A DNA stretch of 64,000 nucleotides from Imtechella halotolerans (GCF_028743515.2 NZ_CP117969.2:3009501-3073500); one strand, 5' to 3'; counted from the first letter of the stretch, positions 46,953 to 56,940 are shown. The notes: generated by a model from the sequence alone, not told the origin. Numbers and translations are program-made.

Positions 46953-49900
46953 CTAGGCGGTTTCACGTTCAAAGGACTCAATTTCTTTTAGTTGTTCTTG
47001 TGTACGTCGTTTTCTAGACCACATTTGATAAATGGCAGGTATAATATACAGGGTAAGAATTAGTGAAAAAACTGTTCCTCCTACAATGACAATACCCATC
47101 CCCATACGACTTTTGGAAGCAGCGCCCAGTGATACCGCAATTGGCATTGCACCTAAGGCAAGCGTTAAACTTGTCATTAAAATTGGACGTAGTCGGGACT
47201 CCGAAGCTTTAATGATGGCTTCATATTTTGAAAGACCTTGTTCTCTAAGTTGATTGGCAAATTCAACAATTAGAATTCCATTTTTGGTAACTAAACCTAT
47301 AAGCATTACAGTTCCTATTTGACTAAAAATATTCCAAGTTTGACCAAATAACCAAAGGGAGAATAGTGCACCCGCTACTGCCATTGGTACTGTAAGAATA
47401 ATTATAAAGGGATCTACAAAACTTTCGAATTGTGCTGCTAAAATCAAAAAGACCAACAGTAAGGCAAGTCCGAATGCGAACATGGTATTTGAACTACTTT
47501 CCGCAAAATCTCTTGATTCTCCGCCAAGGTCAGTAGTGAAAGTTTCGTCAAGCACTTTTTCACGAATACGTTCCATGGCTTCAATTCCATCTCCAATGCT
47601 TTTTCCAGGAGCTAATCCTGCTGAAATGGTAGCTGCCATATAACGGTTATTGTGATAAAGCTGTGGTGGACTACTTTTTTCTTCAATGGTAACTACATTA
47701 TCAAGCTGTATGAGTCTACCTTCGGTATTCTTAACAAAAATAGAAGTTAAGTCCATTGGTTTGTTTCTATCTTTTTTGTCGAATTGACCTATAACTTGAT
47801 ATTGCTTTCCATTCATCATAAAATACCCGAATCGTTGTCCACTTAAGGACAGCTGTAGAGTTTGGGCAATATCAATGACTGAAACTCCCATACTTTGAGC
47901 TTTATCTCGATCAATGGTAACATAAATTTCTGGTTTGTTGAATTTGAGGTTTACATCAGAAATAGAAAAAGTAGGGTCCTGAGATACTTCATCCATGAAT
48001 AAAGGGATTTTTTCCTCTAACTTTTCAAAATTTTGAGCTTGAATGATGTATTGAACAGGAAGTCCGCCTCGACGATTCATAGATATAGTTGGCTGTTCTG
48101 ATACAGATGTTCGTGCTGCTGTATAACCTCGGGTCCACTTACTTAGATCAGCAGCAATATCCGCTTGCGAGCGTTCACGGTCCGCAGGGTCTACTAAAGA
48201 AATTCTAGCAAAACCCCTATTCACTGAGGAGGCACCAAAACCTGGTGAAGTAACAATAAGACTCACCTTTTTTTCAGGTATGGAATCAGAAATTAACTGA
48301 GAAAGCTCCTGCATAAAACTATCCATATAATCATAGGTGGCGCCTTCTGGACCATTTACGTTAACCATAACCATACTACGGTCATCATAGGGTGCGGTCT
48401 CTTTTGGTAATATTTTATAGAAAAGGACAATAATACCTATACAAGCTATTAGGATTGGGAAACTAACCCATTTATGTTTCATGAACTTTTCCAATGAATT
48501 GGCATACCCTTTATTTAATCCTTCAAAAAACGGTTCAGTGAGTTGGTAAAAACGGGAGCGTTTTTGCTTGCCAGAACGCATTAAGTACGCATTGAGCATT
48601 GGGGTAAGTGTAAGGGAGACAAATGCTGAAATAAGCACTGCAGCGCCAATCACAACACCAAATTCCCTAAATAATTGACCTACAAAACCATCTAAGAATA
48701 TGATTGGAAGAAAAACAGCTGCTAGCGTGACTGAGATAGAAATAATAGCAAAGAAAATTTCATTAGTACCTTTTATTGCTGCCTCTATTGGGGACATACC
48801 TTCTTCTACTTTTTTATAAATATTTTCTGTTACCACAATACCATCATCAACCACAAGTCCCGTAGCTAGTACGATGGCAAGTAGGGTAAGAACATTGATT
48901 GAAAAGCCAAAAAGGTACATTATAAAAAATGTCGCTATTAAGGAAACAGGAATATCTATTAATGGACGGAAAGCTATAGCCCAATTTCTAAAAAAGAAAT
49001 AAATTACTAGTGTAACCAGAATAAGGGCAATCACAAGTGTTTCGGCTACTTCTAAGATAGCTTTTTTAACAAATTGAGTGCTGTCGATTACCACATTTAG
49101 GGTGAAATCTTCAGGAAGATCTTTTTTTAGCTTTTCAAATTGATCATAAAAAGAATCTGCAATATCAAGGTAATTAGAACCGGGTTGAGGAATAACAGCC
49201 ATGGCTATCATCGTTTGTCCACTATCGCTTAAACGTGTCTCTAGATTTTCTGCTTCTAAACTAGCGCTCCCAACATCGGTGAAGCGAATAATTTTATCAC
49301 CTTCCGCTTTAATAATAATTTGATTAAACTCCTCTTCAGTAGAGAGGTTACCTAAAGTTTTAACGGTAAGTTCTGTGTTTGATCCCGTAAGTTTCCCAGA
49401 GGGTAATTCTACATTTTGCCTGTTTAAAGCTGTACGGACATCTGCTACAGTAAGGCCATAAGCGGCTAATTTAACAGGATCAATCCAGAGGCGCATGGCG
49501 TATTTACGTTGTCCCCAAATTTGCACACTGCTTACTCCTGGAATACTTTGCAAACGCTGAGCCAAAACGTTATCTGCATAGTCGGTAAGCTCCATAACAT
49601 TTTTGTTGTCACTTTGTACGGTCATGGAAATGATAGGAGAGGAGTCCGCATCTGCTTTTGAAACTACTGGGGGGGCATCGATATCTTGAGGTAAACTTCG
49701 AACCGCTTGTGATACCTTATCACGAACATCATTGGCGGCTTCTTCCAAGTTTTTATCTAAATTAAATTCGATAGAGATTGAACTTCGCCCTTGCGCACTA
49801 GTTGATGAAATATTTCTAATACCATCAATGGAATTAATAGCTTTTTCAAGAGGTTCTGTTATTTGGGATTCTATAATATCTGCATTGGCACCGGCATAGT

Positions 49901-50048
49901 TCGTTTGAACAGAAATTACGGCTGGATCAATAGAAGGAAACTCACGCACACCTAAATAGGTATATCCGATTATTCCAAAAAGGATAATTATAAGGTTCAT
50001 CACAATGGTGAGTACCGGACGTTTTATACTTATGGTAGATAAACTCAT
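46953..50048 (-). CDS. RND efflux permease, HAE1 (AcrB-like) type
   Basis: 1031 residues, the normal RND length, with two repeats of a 1+5 helix pattern and large periplasmic porter loops. It begins LSTISIKRPVLTIVMNL, as HAE1 proteins do. TM4 carries the proton-relay pair of aspartates in TGLVVDDGIVVTENIY. The C-terminus is typical (TLYIIPAIYQMW). It exports hydrophobic drugs, bile acids or metabolites from the periplasm with proton uptake. Adaptor and channel genes flank it with gaps of 11 and 3 bp. It is unrelated to the CusA-like pump in metal motifs. Confidence 0.95.
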   Translation of the reverse strand: MSLSTISIKRPVLTIVMNLIIILFGIIGYTYLGVREFPSIDPAVISVQTNYAGANADIIESQITEPLEKAINSIDGIRNISSTSAQGRSSISIEFNLDKNLEEAANDVRDKVSQAVRSLPQDIDAPPVVSKADADSSPIISMTVQSDNKNVMELTDYADNVLAQRLQSIPGVSSVQIWGQRKYAMRLWIDPVKLAAYGLTVADVRTALNRQNVELPSGKLTGSNTELTVKTLGNLSTEEEFNQIIIKAEGDKIIRFTDVGSASLEAENLETRLSDSGQTMIAMAVIPQPGSNYLDIADSFYDQFEKLKKDLPEDFTLNVVIDSTQFVKKAILEVAETLVIALILVTLVIYFFFRNWAIAFRPLIDIPVSLIATFFIMYLFGFSINVLTLLAIVLATGLVVDDGIVVTENIYKKVEEGMSPIEAAIKGTNEIFFAIISISVTLAAVFLPIIFLDGFVGQLFREFGVVIGAAVLISAFVSLTLTPMLNAYLMRSGKQKRSRFYQLTEPFFEGLNKGYANSLEKFMKHKWVSFPILIACIGIIVLFYKILPKETAPYDDRSMVMVNVNGPEGATYDYMDSFMQELSQLISDSIPEKKVSLIVTSPGFGASSVNRGFARISLVDPADRERSQADIAADLSKWTRGYTAARTSVSEQPTISMNRRGGLPVQYIIQAQNFEKLEEKIPLFMDEVSQDPTFSISDVNLKFNKPEIYVTIDRDKAQSMGVSVIDIAQTLQLSLSGQRFGYFMMNGKQYQVIGQFDKKDRNKPMDLTSIFVKNTEGRLIQLDNVVTIEEKSSPPQLYHNNRYMAATISAGLAPGKSIGDGIEAMERIREKVLDETFTTDLGGESRDFAESSSNTMFAFGLALLLVFLILAAQFESFVDPFIIILTVPMAVAGALFSLWLFGQTWNIFSQIGTVMLIGLVTKNGILIVEFANQLREQGLSKYEAIIKASESRLRPILMTSLTLALGAMPIAVSLGAASKSRMGMGIVIVGGTVFSLILTLYIIPAIYQMWSRKRRTQEQLKEIESFERETA

Positions 50049-50059
50049 TAGGTGATTTG

Positions 50060-51121
50060 TTAATTTGTGATTGATACTTTTACCGGCATCCCATCTTTAA
50101 GTGACATCATGCCAGATGTGATGACAGTATCGCCAGGCTTAAGACCTGAAGTAACTAAAATTTCAGCATCGGTTCGTGTACCTGTTTCTATAACAAGTTC
50201 TTTGGCAATGTTGTTTTCTACAATAAAAATCTTTTTACCATTTTGTATGGGTATAATAGCTTCAGTTGGAATGAAAATAGCATCGTTAAGATCCTCTAAT
50301 TCCAAGGATATATTGGCAAAAGTACCAGGGATAAGTTTTCCTTCAAGATTTTGGGCTAGTGCTCTTAACTGCAAAGTACGCGTTGCTGCAGCTATTTCTG
50401 GTTCAATAGCATATACGCTAGCTGAAAAAATTTCAGATGATCCTGCAATCGTGAATTTTAAATCAGCATCAACCTTCATTTGATTTGCATATTTTTCAGG
50501 TATTGAAAATGTCAGCTTTACTTGTTTGCTATTCACTAATTTTGCAATAAGAGTTGCTGGAGTTATGTAGGCTCCAACCGAGATAGAGCGTAATCCAATT
50601 TTTCCTGAAAACGGAGCTACTATTTGAGTTTTTGAAATTTGAGCTTGTATTAGTTGAGTTTGCGCCTGTGCTGATTTATAATCAGCTAGAGCCATATCAT
50701 ATTCCTCTTGACTTATGGCTTCTTTTTGTAATAATAGTTGGGCGCGACGTTCGTTTTCTTTAGCTAGATTTTCCCGAGTTTTGGCCTGTATAAGTTGAGC
50801 TTTTAGCTCAATGTCATTAACTTTAACCAAAACTTGTCCTTTAGAAACAAGGCTTCCTTCTCGAAAGGAAATAGCTTGTACTACTCCGGAAACTTCACTT
50901 CGCAATTCCACTTGTTCGTTGGCTTCAATTGAACCCGATAGCGAAAGTTGGTTTGCAAAGGTTCGAGGTTTAGTTATGATCGCACTAACCGAAGCCAATG
51001 GGCGATTAGTAGGAACTTTTTCTGTAGCGGAATTACTTTCTAAGTTATTTATAACGCGGTAGGTGATAAGGGAAATTAACCCTAAAACCAATAGGGAAAT
51101 AATTAGATGTTTCAGTCTCAT
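50060..51121 (-). CDS. RND periplasmic adaptor (membrane fusion protein)
   Basis: 353 residues from the ATG at 51121. The frame opens at 51163, but a TAGATTTG -7-like box (51166-51173, complementary strand) would place the transcript start inside that extension. The N-terminal anchor (LIISLLVLGLISLITY) is followed by a barrel-sandwich hybrid with LRSEVSGVVQAISFREGSLVSKGQVL, a helical hairpin, the return strand TQIVAPFSGKIGLRSISVGAYI and a beta-barrel domain. It links the HAE1 permease to the TolC-like channel. It is the first gene of the operon. Confidence 0.93.
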   Translation of the reverse strand: MRLKHLIISLLVLGLISLITYRVINNLESNSATEKVPTNRPLASVSAIITKPRTFANQLSLSGSIEANEQVELRSEVSGVVQAISFREGSLVSKGQVLVKVNDIELKAQLIQAKTRENLAKENERRAQLLLQKEAISQEEYDMALADYKSAQAQTQLIQAQISKTQIVAPFSGKIGLRSISVGAYITPATLIAKLVNSKQVKLTFSIPEKYANQMKVDADLKFTIAGSSEIFSASVYAIEPEIAAATRTLQLRALAQNLEGKLIPGTFANISLELEDLNDAIFIPTEAIIPIQNGKKIFIVENNIAKELVIETGTRTDAEILVTSGLKPGDTVITSGMMSLKDGMPVKVSITN

Positions 51122-51336
51122 GGTAAATTGGTTAGCAAATGTGTGTTCAAGCCTATGGGCCATAACAAATCTACTTTTTCTAATTAGAATTGTACTTTGT
51201 GTTAATGGTATTTTAACATTTTTTTATAGAAAAAGGGTGTTTAAAAACCTCATTTTTTAAATTTCAAAAGATAGAGAAGGTATTCAATAAATTTAGTAGT
51301 TTTAACTCCCCTAGCAATCTATTTGGAATTGAGCCG

Positions 51337-52791
51337 ATGAACCCAAAAAAAATAAGTGTATTTGTATTCTTGGTATTAGCTGCTTTATTGGCACTCACCC
51401 TAGTAAGTCAATCAATAAATCAGCCCGGTGGTAAGACCGAGGAGGGATTTTCATTGGGATTTTCGATATTGAAATATCCTAAGTTGAGCAGTTTTATGCA
51501 GTCAAGTGATAAGGTTGAGCATAAAAAAGAAATAGATAGCATAGTTCAGAATATTCAAACTGCAGTAGTTGAAGAAATCCCAGAGAAGCCTGAAACTCCT
51601 AATTTTTCGGTAATTGATACTTCTAAGATTGTCCGAATAGATTATCCTGAAAATAAAGTAGCGTTTTTAGAGACATTAAGATCACAGTTTACGAGTGGTA
51701 ATTGTCGAATTGTACATTATGGAGATTCTCAATTGGAGGGAGATCGTATATCTGCTTATGTGCGAAATCGTTTGCAAGGCCTCTATGGGGGGACAGGACC
51801 AGGATTTATCCCTGTAGAGCAAGTATATGAACACATAAGTGCAATTGTCACTCCTTCAGCCAATTGGTTACGATATGCAGCTTTCGACCCTACTCAAAGA
51901 AGGTTAGAACATCGAAAATATGGAATTTATACTTCCTTATCTCGCTTTACTCCACATCGTTATGAAAAAGACTCTTTAGTTCCACCCAACTTGGAGGTAC
52001 AAAAGGCTACTATACGGATTGAACCATCTTCGCGTCTATATGGGAGACTTGCCAAGTATACCAGGGTTGGGCTACATTATGGAGAGTGTCTGTCACCTAC
52101 ACGTATTAACGTATATCAAGATGGTGCTTTAATCAAATCAGATTCTTTAATAACAGATGGACGTTATCATCAATATTTAATGCGTTTTTCAACCACTCCC
52201 AATGAGATAGTTATTGAATTGGAAGGGAAAGTTAGTCCTGATTTTTATGGCATAACGTTAGATGGTGATGGAGGAGTTTCTCTGGATAATGTTGCAATGA
52301 GAGGAGCTTCAGGAACAATTTTTGTCAGTCAAAATAGTCAGGTTTTTTCTCAAATGTCTTCTGTGTTGAATCCTGACATATTTATTTTTCAATATGGAGG
52401 GAATACAGTACCCTATTTAAAGGATAAAAAAGGAGTTGAAAATTATACTCGATATATGTTGTCGAATATTAATTGGGTTCGTAGACACAATCCTAAGGCT
52501 ACTATACTTTTTATAGGTCCTGCAGATATGTCTACCTCAATGAATGGTGCAATGGTCACATATCCACTGTTGCCTTATCTCAATGAAAAACTTCGAGAGA
52601 TGTGTTTAAAAAATAATATTGCTTATTGGAGTATGTATGAGGCAATGGGAGGAGAAAATTCGATGCCTTATTGGGTTGACCAAAAATTAGCCAGCACGGA
52701 TTACACACACTTTAGTTCTGGCGGAACACGTATCATATCAGAGTTGTTTTTTACAGCTCTTCAACTTGATTTAAAAGATAATTTGAACTAA
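51337..52791 (+). CDS. SGNH/GDSL hydrolase, membrane-anchored, first of a pair
   Basis: 484 residues. One N-terminal membrane helix (about 6-26) is followed by an extended linker and an SGNH domain. Block I is YGDSQLEGDR (Ser131 the likely nucleophile), a Gly-Gly-Asn (QYGGNT) can serve as block III, and DYTH (Asp455-His458) is block V. The periplasmic face is expected. Between blocks I and III lies a beta-rich insertion of about 200 residues. It is followed 4 bp later by a second SGNH gene and then an MBOAT gene, so an O-acylation or deacylation system acting on an envelope polymer is likely. The substrate is unknown. Confidence 0.85.
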   Translation: MNPKKISVFVFLVLAALLALTLVSQSINQPGGKTEEGFSLGFSILKYPKLSSFMQSSDKVEHKKEIDSIVQNIQTAVVEEIPEKPETPNFSVIDTSKIVRIDYPENKVAFLETLRSQFTSGNCRIVHYGDSQLEGDRISAYVRNRLQGLYGGTGPGFIPVEQVYEHISAIVTPSANWLRYAAFDPTQRRLEHRKYGIYTSLSRFTPHRYEKDSLVPPNLEVQKATIRIEPSSRLYGRLAKYTRVGLHYGECLSPTRINVYQDGALIKSDSLITDGRYHQYLMRFSTTPNEIVIELEGKVSPDFYGITLDGDGGVSLDNVAMRGASGTIFVSQNSQVFSQMSSVLNPDIFIFQYGGNTVPYLKDKKGVENYTRYMLSNINWVRRHNPKATILFIGPADMSTSMNGAMVTYPLLPYLNEKLREMCLKNNIAYWSMYEAMGGENSMPYWVDQKLASTDYTHFSSGGTRIISELFFTALQLDLKDNLN

Positions 52792-52795
52792 TTCT

Positions 52796-54094
52796 ATGAG
52801 AAAGCCCCCAATCTTGTTAGTCTTATGTTTCTTATTTGCCCTGCCTGTTGCGGCTCAACGCTTTGTTTTGGACAGTGTGTTAAAGGTGCATCCTGATTTG
52901 GTAAATATGGAAGCTAATGTTTTTAAATATGCTGATTCTTCCTATTATTTTAAACACTTTTTTAGAGCCCTTGACAGTGTGTATGAAGGAAAAAAAGAAA
53001 AAGTACATATATTTCATATCGGGGGTTCTCATGTGCAGGCCGATATTTACCCCAATCGTTTACGTACATACTTGCAAAGTAGTAGTGAGTTTACAATGAG
53101 TCAAAGAGGATTTGTTTTTCCATTTTTATTGGCAAATACAAATAATCCGGCCAATTATAAAGTGACTTCTAAGACTCGTTGGAAAGGAATGAGAAGTTCT
53201 CAAAAACGAGATAGTATTGCATGGGGTTTAGCAGGAATCTCGGCTGTTTTTAAAGACAGTATTGATACAATTAGGGTTGTGGCAAATCATAAAAGTTATA
53301 CTAAGAAACCCTACTATTTCAATAAGCTTAGGATATTTTACAATACCTGGAACACCGGATATTCGATTGTTCCATTAGATAGTTCAACAATTGTAAATAG
53401 CCGACTTGATAATGAATTTCATTATTTGGAATATGTTTTTAATGATTCTAAGGAGGAATTTGAATTTCAAGTTATAAAAACAGACTCCACAACAACGGAA
53501 CCTTTTCTTATGATGGGGATGGAGCTTCTAAATGACGAACCTGGAATTGAATATACTAGTATAGGAGTAAATGGAGCTGATTTCCCATCCTATTTTCGAA
53601 GCGCCTTTTTTGAAAAACAGCTTAGATTGTATAAGCCTGACATGTTTATTGTTTCTATGGGGACAAATGATACCTATATGCCAGAATCTCATTTTGATGT
53701 AGAAAAATTTAAAAATAATTATGAATCCTTTATACAGATGATTCAACGAGTAAATCCAGAATGCGCTATATTGTTGGCCGTTCCAAATGACTCTTATTAT
53801 TTACGCAAGCAACCGAATCCAAACACCGTAAAAGCGGAAGGAGTGATTTTGGAATTAGCCGAAAAATATGGAATGGCTGTTTGGGATTTTTACGAAATTA
53901 TGGGAGGATTTCGTTCTTCACAAAAATGGTATCAAAAAAGAATTATGCCTCGTGATAGAATCCATTTTACTCAGAGAGGTTATCATATTAAATCTGATTT
54001 ATTACTCAAAGCATTTGTAGGTGCTTGGGAAAAGGCTTCTAATAGAGAACCTGGTAGTTTATTAAAAATAATTCTTGAAAACGCCCATGAATAG
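52796..54094 (+). CDS. SGNH hydrolase-like protein, second of a pair
   Basis: 432 residues with a cleavable signal peptide (LCFLFALPVAAQ). The SGNH motifs are modified: block I reads HIGGSHVQAD (Ser78; the usual Asp of GDS is Gly), block III MGTND, block V DRIH (Asp387-His390). An inserted beta domain (about 110-260) splits the fold. It resembles the periplasmic acyl-handling partners found next to MBOAT proteins in alginate and other exopolysaccharide O-acetylation. It lies 4 bp after the first SGNH gene, and the MBOAT start codon is inside its last codons (8-bp overlap). Confidence 0.84.
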   Translation: MRKPPILLVLCFLFALPVAAQRFVLDSVLKVHPDLVNMEANVFKYADSSYYFKHFFRALDSVYEGKKEKVHIFHIGGSHVQADIYPNRLRTYLQSSSEFTMSQRGFVFPFLLANTNNPANYKVTSKTRWKGMRSSQKRDSIAWGLAGISAVFKDSIDTIRVVANHKSYTKKPYYFNKLRIFYNTWNTGYSIVPLDSSTIVNSRLDNEFHYLEYVFNDSKEEFEFQVIKTDSTTTEPFLMMGMELLNDEPGIEYTSIGVNGADFPSYFRSAFFEKQLRLYKPDMFIVSMGTNDTYMPESHFDVEKFKNNYESFIQMIQRVNPECAILLAVPNDSYYLRKQPNPNTVKAEGVILELAEKYGMAVWDFYEIMGGFRSSQKWYQKRIMPRDRIHFTQRGYHIKSDLLLKAFVGAWEKASNREPGSLLKIILENAHE

Positions 54095-55745
54095 GCTGAA
54101 AGACATATTTACCTTTTCGGAAGAATTTCCGTTGATTTTTACTCAGATTAACTTCTGGATATTTTTTGCTGTTGCTTATTTTATATTTGCTTTGTTGTAC
54201 AAGCGGATACATTTACGAAATGCGTATTTACTCCTTATTAGCTTGTTTTTCTATTATAAGACTAGTGGTCTTTTTGTTGGTATATTATTGTTTAGTACCG
54301 TTTCTGATTTTTTTATTGGAAAATTCATTTACAATTCCACTCATGAGTTGAAACGCAAAATACTTGTTACATTAAGTGTGTGTATCAACTTGCTCACGCT
54401 TAGCTATTTTAAGTATGCGTATTTTTTTACAGATTCATTTAATGCTCTTTTTCATACAGATTATGAGGTGGTTAACTGGTTGGCGTTATGGGCTAATGGT
54501 TTTACAGATCTTTCTTATTTTACCGTTGATGCCATCATTTTACCAGTAGGGATATCGTTCTATACTTTTCAAACAATTAGCTACAGTGTAGATATATATC
54601 GTAGTAAAATTACTCCGTTAAATTCCATTGTAGATTTTGGGTTTTATGTAAGCTTCTTTCCCCAATTAGTAGCAGGGCCAATAGTCCGTGCGGAGCACTT
54701 TGTGCCACAAATAACACGACCTACTATTGTTTCCAAGGAGGATTTCAATAAGGGGACCTTTATGATTCTAAAGGGCCTAATTAAGAAAATGATTTTTGCT
54801 GATTATATCGCGATGCACTTTATGGATCGTGTTTTTGATACCCCGGATATGTATTCCGGCTTCACTAATATTATGGCACTTATCGGATATTCATTGCAGA
54901 TATATGGCGATTTTTCAGGATATACCGATATAGCTATTGGATTAGCTTTGCTCATGGGCTTTCAGCTTCCTGTGAACTTTAATTCTCCATATAAGGCTAT
55001 AAACTGTGGTGATTTTTGGAAGCGTTGGCATATTTCACTATCAACATGGTTGCGTGATTATCTTTATATCCCCTTAGGAGGTAACCGTAAAGGAACTATT
55101 GCTTCTTTTATAATACTTAGTGTGTTGTTAATTGGAGTCGTATTTGCTTTAGGGGATCCCATTGTAACGGCAGTAGTGGCTTTTGTGGTACTGGTATTAG
55201 GTGTTTTGGCAATACGATACAAAGCTGTAGGTAAACATATTAATGCGAATATAAATTTGATGTTGACAATGTTGATTGGTGGTCTATGGCATGGTGCATC
55301 ATGGAAATTTGTTCTTTGGGGTGGTCTTAATGGGTTAGGAATTGTCGTATACAAGTACTGGCGGAAGGTAAGTCCATATGAGAATTCTACAAAGTGGTTC
55401 TCCCATTTTTGGAAAATTTTTATCACCTTCTCTTTTATCACCTATGTCCGAATATATTTTAGAGGTGAAAGTATGGACCATATTAGCAAGTGGTACCATC
55501 AGATAGTCACTAATATGGATTTTGAAAATGCGTTGGCAGTTTTAGTTCATTATAAAATCGTGTTTATAATTATGATTATTGGCTATGTGTCGCATTGGTT
55601 ACCTCAAAAATTTAAAGATAACTTAGAATCAAAATATGCCACAAGCCCAATTTATGTGAAAGGTATTGTAGCAACACTGGTTAGTGTATTGTGTTATCAA
55701 GCATTTTCGTCAGATTTTCAGCCGTTTATATATTTTCAGTTTTAA
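54087..55745 (+). CDS. MBOAT family O-acyltransferase (AlgI/DltB-like)
   Basis: 552 residues from the ATG at 54087, which overlaps the previous stop by 8 bp. A longer frame would start at TTG 54075. About eleven or more membrane helices are present. Family motifs include YSVDIYRSK, FFPQLVAGPIVRAEHFVPQ, YGDFSGYTDIAIGLALLMGF, FWKRWHISLSTWLRDYLYIPLGG and the catalytic GLWHGASW (His402). AlgI-like MBOATs carry acyl, mostly acetyl, groups across the membrane to partner SGNH proteins. With the two SGNH genes it forms a three-gene operon; the accepting polymer is not encoded nearby. Confidence 0.92.
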   Translation: MNRLKDIFTFSEEFPLIFTQINFWIFFAVAYFIFALLYKRIHLRNAYLLLISLFFYYKTSGLFVGILLFSTVSDFFIGKFIYNSTHELKRKILVTLSVCINLLTLSYFKYAYFFTDSFNALFHTDYEVVNWLALWANGFTDLSYFTVDAIILPVGISFYTFQTISYSVDIYRSKITPLNSIVDFGFYVSFFPQLVAGPIVRAEHFVPQITRPTIVSKEDFNKGTFMILKGLIKKMIFADYIAMHFMDRVFDTPDMYSGFTNIMALIGYSLQIYGDFSGYTDIAIGLALLMGFQLPVNFNSPYKAINCGDFWKRWHISLSTWLRDYLYIPLGGNRKGTIASFIILSVLLIGVVFALGDPIVTAVVAFVVLVLGVLAIRYKAVGKHINANINLMLTMLIGGLWHGASWKFVLWGGLNGLGIVVYKYWRKVSPYENSTKWFSHFWKIFITFSFITYVRIYFRGESMDHISKWYHQIVTNMDFENALAVLVHYKIVFIIMIIGYVSHWLPQKFKDNLESKYATSPIYVKGIVATLVSVLCYQAFSSDFQPFIYFQF

Positions 55746-56055
55746 ACAAAGTGTGAGTGATTTTTCAACGGCCCTATTGTTCCGAAGAAAATTAATATGT
55801 ATTAGAATCATGCCTTATCCAGCGTTCTAAATATTAAAGATTGTGGAGTTTACTATATGTCTATAGAATTCACTGTAGGTTGTAATTTGGGAAATTTAAC
55901 TTCATTTAGTGCAGAAGGTGCAGATTTTTAAGTGCTTTTTCTTGTTAATTCTGTACTAATAGGTTGAAGTAGTTTATGCATTTCATCGATTTTTTTTGTA
56001 CTTTGACGAATTATAACTATCTTAGTATCAATATTTAGCCTAAAATCTTAAAATC
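55746..56055. other. Gene-free interval (310 bp)
   Basis: This is an AT-rich gap between the MBOAT stop and the LRR gene. I see no plausible gene in any frame, no strong hairpin and no repeat. Near 56000 a T run followed by GTACTTTGACG resembles a degenerate -7 region for the LRR gene, but I do not claim a promoter. Confidence 0.6.
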
Positions 56056-56880
56056 ATGAAAACATTTATGTCACTTTTGGCTTGTTTTCTTGTCTCTGTC
56101 TCATTGATGGCGCAAGTTTCTGATACTGAAAAAACTGCACTTTTAGCACTGTATAATGCTACGCAAGGTGAGCAATGGACTCATACTTGGGATGTGTCTA
56201 CACCAGTTGACCAATGGTATGGTGTAACTGTCGAAAACGGTACTGTTGTTCGTTTGGAGTTAAGTCAGAATAACCTTAAGGGAATACTTCCTGAAAGTAT
56301 TTCAGGATTACAAAACCTTCAAGTTCTGAATCTTGGATTTAATTCCTTGAAAGGTTCTTTGCCTACTTCTATTGGGAATATGAAGTCCTTAAAGCAAATT
56401 GAACTATTTATGAATCGCTTTAGTGGTTCTATACCGTCTGAAATAGGAAAGTTATCCCAATTAGAAACTCTTTCTCTTTATAGTAACCAATTGTCTGGGG
56501 AACTTCCGAAGGAATTATATCAATTACTGTCTTTAAAAGAGTTGCATTTAAATAGTAATATGTTAACCGGATCACTGAGCAACAAGGTTGGTGATATGGT
56601 TAATTTATCAACTCTAAGTTTGTTTGATAATCAGTTAAGTGGCTATGTGCCATTTGAATTAGGAACTTTACCACAATTAAAGGAATTAAATGTGTCCTAT
56701 AATAAGTTCACAGGTACTGTAACTTCAAATATTGCAATGTTGGATGCCATGCACATGATGATGATTTCTAATGATGGTATGGCAACGCAGTTAGCTATAG
56801 ATGATAAACCTAAAACAAAAATAAAAGCAAAAACCATAGAACCGGTGGAAGCTAAAAAAGCCATGGTGTCATTTGATTAA
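56056..56880 (+). CDS. Secreted leucine-rich-repeat protein of plant type
   Basis: 274 residues. A signal peptide (cleavage after SLMAQ) is followed by a capping region like the plant LRRNT domain (TEKTALLALYNAT ... DQWYGVTVENGTVVRLELS). Then come about seven repeats of 24 residues, from about 66 to 232, matching LxxLxLxxNxLxGxxPxxIGxL (for example LNLGFNSLKGSLPTSIG). The C-terminus (about 245-274) is Lys-rich and shows no T9SS sorting domain. It is probably a periplasmic or surface protein-binding scaffold. It stands alone with its own terminator; function is unknown. Confidence 0.9.
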   Translation: MKTFMSLLACFLVSVSLMAQVSDTEKTALLALYNATQGEQWTHTWDVSTPVDQWYGVTVENGTVVRLELSQNNLKGILPESISGLQNLQVLNLGFNSLKGSLPTSIGNMKSLKQIELFMNRFSGSIPSEIGKLSQLETLSLYSNQLSGELPKELYQLLSLKELHLNSNMLTGSLSNKVGDMVNLSTLSLFDNQLSGYVPFELGTLPQLKELNVSYNKFTGTVTSNIAMLDAMHMMMISNDGMATQLAIDDKPKTKIKAKTIEPVEAKKAMVSFD

Positions 56881-56911
56881 CCGATGATGCCACTTCACTA
56901 CGAGAAGATTG

Positions 56912-56940
56912 AAACAGCCTTTTTTATTAGGCTGTTTTTT
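56912..56940 (+). terminator. Terminator of the LRR gene
   Basis: 8-bp stem: AAACAGCC (56912-56919) with GGCTGTTT (56930-56937), loop of ten bases, followed by a T tract. It lies 32 bp after the LRR stop. The opposite strand has an A-rich loop but no U tract, so it acts mainly rightward. Confidence 0.82.

Noticed and set aside
56260-56760. Periodic DNA pattern suggestive of a repeat array or CRISPR
   Set aside because: The roughly 72-bp period is explained by the 24-residue leucine-rich repeats; the copies are diverged and coding.
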